A DNA stretch of 41,913 nucleotides, taken from the NCBI RefSeq assembly GCF_009496535.1, contig NZ_WIDL01000007.1:126045-167957 (forward strand), given 5' to 3'. This stretch comes from Stenotrophomonas sp. MYb238 (GTDB lineage: Bacteria > Pseudomonadota > Gammaproteobacteria > Xanthomonadales > Xanthomonadaceae). Positions 39,533-41,913 of the stretch are shown here, one piece after another. Position 1 is the stretch's first letter, and each line of letters starts with the position of its first letter. Under the pieces are notes generated by a model, which had not been told where the DNA came from, did no database searches, and saw only the letters and a list, made by a program, of their open reading frames with translations. The position numbers and the translations under genes are program-made.

Positions 39533-41140
39533 TTATCCATCCGCCCGGGTGTCCTTGCCTCCTGCCGGCTGGAGCGAACCGAGCAGGCCCAACACCGCCG
39601 CCAACGCCACGTAGGCGCCGGCGAACTGCCAGCTGATGCTGCGCTGCAGCCCCTGCAACGCCCAGGGCAGGTACACGCCGCCGCGCGGGTCGACCGAATG
39701 GATCAGGCCGAACAGGGTCAGCAGCGCGGCGACCAGCAGCAGCGCCGACGCGCGGTGCAGCCGCTGCTCGATCATCGCCACCACCGTGGCGATCCACAGC
39801 ATCGCGGTGATGATGAATCCATTGCCCAGGGCGAAGATCACCGCCAGCTCCGGCAGGCCGTGGCCATCCACGGCGGTGGTCAGCTCCGCCAGCCGCTCCG
39901 GCGCGATCCAGCCCGGCGCCTTGATCGCCAGCAGGTAGGCTACCGACGGCAGGAAGCCGAGCACCATCGCCGCGGCGTGCCGCTTCGGCGTGGCCTCGAA
40001 TGCCTGGGTGGTGATGTCGATGGCCACGTACACGATGATCGGCGCCAGCACCGCCAGCGGCAGCCACTGCACCAGCCCGGAGATCACCCCCAGCATGCCA
40101 CCGATGCCGACGAACAGGCCGGTCAGCAGCGTGTAGCCGCTGCGCGCGCCCATGTGTTTGTAGGCAGGCTGGCCGATGTAGGGCGTGGTCTGGGCGACGC
40201 CGCCGCAGAGCCCGGCCACCAGGGTGGCCACCGCCTCGACCAGCAGGATGTCGCGGGTACGGTAGTCGTCGCCGGCCGCGCGCGCGCTCTCGGACACGTT
40301 GATGCCGCCGACCACCATCAGCAGCCCGAATGGCAGCAGCAGCGGCAGGTAGTCCATCGCCGCCGGCAGGCCGTCGATGAAACCCAGTGTCGGCAACGGC
40401 AGCACCATCTGCGGCGGCGTCCACTGCGGCAGCGTGAAGCCCGGCGCGCCCAGTCCGGCCAGCCCCAGCCCGTAGTACAGCGCGGTGCCCACCACGAAGG
40501 CCACCAGCACGCCCGGCGCCCGCACCGGCAGGCGGCCCTTGGCGACCAGCACGTACAGCAGCAGGCCAAGAGTGACGAAGCCCGCCACCGGCGAACGCAG
40601 CGCCTCCAGCAGCGGCAGCAGCCCCATCAGCACCAGCGCGATGCCGGCGATGGAGCCCAGCAGCGCGGCGCGCGGCAGCGCGCGGGTCACCGCCTCGCCG
40701 AAGAACGACAGCACCAGCTTGAACACGCCCATGATCACCAGCGCCGCCATGCCCAGCTGCCAGGTGGCCATCGCCGCGGCCTGCGGCTCCATGCCCTGCT
40801 GCCGGAAACCGGCGAAGGCCGGGCCCAGCACCAGCAGCGCCATGCCGATGCTGGTCGGCGCGTCCAGGCCCAGCGGCATCGCGGTGACGTCGTCGCGGCC
40901 GCTGCGCGCGGCCAGCCGCCGCGCCATCAGCGTGTACAGCAGGTTGCCGACCAGCACGCCGAAGGCGGTGCCGGGGAACATGCGCCCGAACACCACCTCG
41001 GCCGGGAACTGGAAGATGCCCACCAGCGCCATGGCGATGAAACCGAGGATGGACAGGTTGTCCACCACCAGGCCGAAGAAACCGTTGAGGTCGCCGGCGA
41101 CGAACCAGCGCGGGCGGGGAGAGGCGGACGTGGAGGTCAT
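39533..41140 (-). CDS. NCS2-type permease (xanthine/uracil transporter-like)
   Basis: 535 residues with about 12-14 membrane helices. The N-terminus reads WFVAGDLNGFFGLVVDNLSI, followed by GTAFGVLVGNLLYTLMARRL and DDVTAMPLGLDAPTSIGM. The central NCS2-like core has VVGGINVSESARAAGDDYRT and LCGGVAQTTPYIGQPAYKHM, the region that corresponds to the substrate-site helices. The pattern fits a distinct branch of the nucleobase/ascorbate family; the substrate, probably a purine or related anion, is not determined. The REP-type pair lies just upstream of the start. Confidence 0.82.
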   Translation of the reverse strand: MTSTSASPRPRWFVAGDLNGFFGLVVDNLSILGFIAMALVGIFQFPAEVVFGRMFPGTAFGVLVGNLLYTLMARRLAARSGRDDVTAMPLGLDAPTSIGMALLVLGPAFAGFRQQGMEPQAAAMATWQLGMAALVIMGVFKLVLSFFGEAVTRALPRAALLGSIAGIALVLMGLLPLLEALRSPVAGFVTLGLLLYVLVAKGRLPVRAPGVLVAFVVGTALYYGLGLAGLGAPGFTLPQWTPPQMVLPLPTLGFIDGLPAAMDYLPLLLPFGLLMVVGGINVSESARAAGDDYRTRDILLVEAVATLVAGLCGGVAQTTPYIGQPAYKHMGARSGYTLLTGLFVGIGGMLGVISGLVQWLPLAVLAPIIVYVAIDITTQAFEATPKRHAAAMVLGFLPSVAYLLAIKAPGWIAPERLAELTTAVDGHGLPELAVIFALGNGFIITAMLWIATVVAMIEQRLHRASALLLVAALLTLFGLIHSVDPRGGVYLPWALQGLQRSISWQFAGAYVALAAVLGLLGSLQPAGGKDTRADG

Positions 41141-41172
41141 GCGTGGGCCTGGGTGGTTGTTTCTGTCTTTTC

Positions 41173-41240
41173 GTAGGAGCGGCTTCAGCCGCGATCGGGC
41201 CTTACCGGTAAAGCCTATTCGCGGCTGAAGCCGCTCCTAC
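41173..41240. repeat. REP-type inverted pair (copy 2)
   Basis: 68 bp, 62 of them identical to 12067-12134. Here the outer arms, GTAGGAGCGGCTTCAGCC onwards, are perfect inverted repeats over 22 bp. It lies between the tandem DUF3574 and permease genes on the minus strand and could stop or process transcripts. Confidence 0.88.
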
Positions 41241-41261
41241 CGGGTGCCGGGGTACTGCCGG

Positions 41262-41735
41262 TCAGAAGGAGACCTCGACCGCCTGCTGCGACCACAGCAC
41301 CGACTGGTGGTGGGTGGCCTGCTTCCACGCCAGGCGGATCGCCTCGATGTCGTTGCGGCGCTGCGGCGTGTCCTCGTGCAACACCACCAGCACCTTGGTG
41401 CGCAGCCGGTTCGGTGCCGGCGCGCCGCGGAACAGCCATTGGCCGTAGGCGTCGAACACGGTCAGGCCGTCGGGGAAACGCGACGTCACTTCGCGGTCGA
41501 GGAAGGCGCGCCATTGCGCTTCGCTGATCGTGTCGGTCTGTTCGCGGCGGGAGTCGCCGTTCTCCTGGCCCACGCCGAAGTACAGTTCGCTGCGCACCCA
41601 GTGGGCGCCCTCGGCGGGGCGGGCGGCGTCGCCGTGCAGCGCGGCGGTGGGCGGCGGATCGGCCGCGGGAGACGCGGCGGAGGCAACCCCGCCCAGGCAC
41701 AGCAACAACGGGAACAGCAAAGCGGAAAACTTCAT
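41262..41735 (-). CDS. Secreted DUF3574 protein
   Basis: 157 residues. The signal peptide is MKFSALLFPLLLCLGGVASA. The mature part matches DUF3574: WVRSELYFGVGQ, ISEAQWRAFLDREVTSRFPD, GLTVFDAYGQWLFRG and a C-terminal WKQATHHQSVLWSQQAVEV. Function is unknown; the fold is probably small and alpha/beta, in the periplasm. It ends 21 bp before the REP pair. I chose the start that places the signal peptide at the N-terminus; the 14 codons upstream are not family-like. Confidence 0.85.
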   Translation of the reverse strand: MKFSALLFPLLLCLGGVASAASPAADPPPTAALHGDAARPAEGAHWVRSELYFGVGQENGDSRREQTDTISEAQWRAFLDREVTSRFPDGLTVFDAYGQWLFRGAPAPNRLRTKVLVVLHEDTPQRRNDIEAIRLAWKQATHHQSVLWSQQAVEVSF

Positions 41736-41807
41736 GGATGACCTCTGTAGGGATCTGCAGGGTGGCATCCTTGTCACTGCGCCGGCATATCACGTTTGCG
41801 GATGAAC

Positions 41808-41844
41808 TGATGCCGCGCGGGGCTTGCACCCGGGACCGGCATCA
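41808..41844. other. Hairpin in the leader of the DUF3574 gene
   Basis: TGATGCCG (41808-41815) pairs with CGGCATCA (41837-41844), with a smaller GGG/CCC stem inside the loop. It lies 72 bp upstream of the gene start. Beyond it the sequence to the window end is AT-richer and probably promoter DNA; no gene start is visible there. Confidence 0.45.
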
Positions 41845-41913
41845 CGCGAAGATAACATATCGCTCCATCCGGATGAATGTAACAAATCATCCGCCCCCCT
41901 CCCCCACGTCATT

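Noticed and set aside
39304-39540. A 78-codon minus-strand frame upstream of tonB.
   Set aside because: No family likeness, no ribosome-binding site, overlaps the end of the permease gene and has an Arg/Gly-rich composition.

Overview
The window is high-GC DNA whose housekeeping genes (ruvC–yebC–aspS order, clpB, yheS, ybaL, metY) and overall style point to a gammaproteobacterium of the family Xanthomonadaceae (Stenotrophomonas, Pseudoxanthomonas or a relative). The genus is an inference from gene order and protein style; no 16S rRNA or tRNA gene is present to settle it. Almost all of the DNA is coding, gaps are short, and I saw no insertion sequence, prophage or CRISPR array.

Layout. Positions 1-4141 (minus strand) hold the 5' end of ruvC, yebC, a small alpha/beta hydrolase, a GNAT acetyltransferase and aspS, which has a strong terminator after it. 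Positions 4302-10019 hold a secreted four-repeat DUF3011 protein (plus strand), then on the minus strand a secreted hypothetical protein, a membrane-anchored Ser/Thr kinase with a TPR-rich C-terminus and a Kef-type antiporter. Positions 10126-12057 are a divergent class A beta-lactamase / ampR pair in which the beta-lactamase is frameshifted. A REP-type palindromic pair (12067-12134) separates ampR from the ABC-F ATPase yheS. Next come a TonB-dependent receptor (14340-16730), ybaL, a LysR regulator beside a divergent NAD(P)-binding oxidoreductase, and metY. Two tandem EAL (c-di-GMP phosphodiesterase) genes follow; each is preceded by the same 16-bp sequence. clpB (27316-29901) has a sigma-32-like promoter.

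The most interesting region is about 30.16-39.22 kb. A Fur-box-bearing promoter precedes a fecI-like ECF sigma gene and a fecR-like gene. A FecA-type receptor with an STN signalling domain, a small membrane protein, a dihaem MauG/MbnH-like peroxidase, a secreted low-complexity peptide with a tandem EGKCG motif, a DUF692 (MNIO) enzyme and its DUF2063 partner follow on the same strand with short or overlapping junctions. A convergent tonB gene closes the locus and has its own Fur box over a perfect TATAAT. The gene set resembles a methanobactin operon (sigma, anti-sigma, receptor, MNIO, partner, dihaem enzyme), but the precursor is of the bufferin/HvfA kind and the control looks iron-dependent. 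I read it as a candidate iron-regulated, surface-signalled RiPP metallophore or metal-buffering system.

The window ends with an NCS2-type permease, a second copy of the REP-type pair and a secreted DUF3574 protein, all transcribed on the minus strand.
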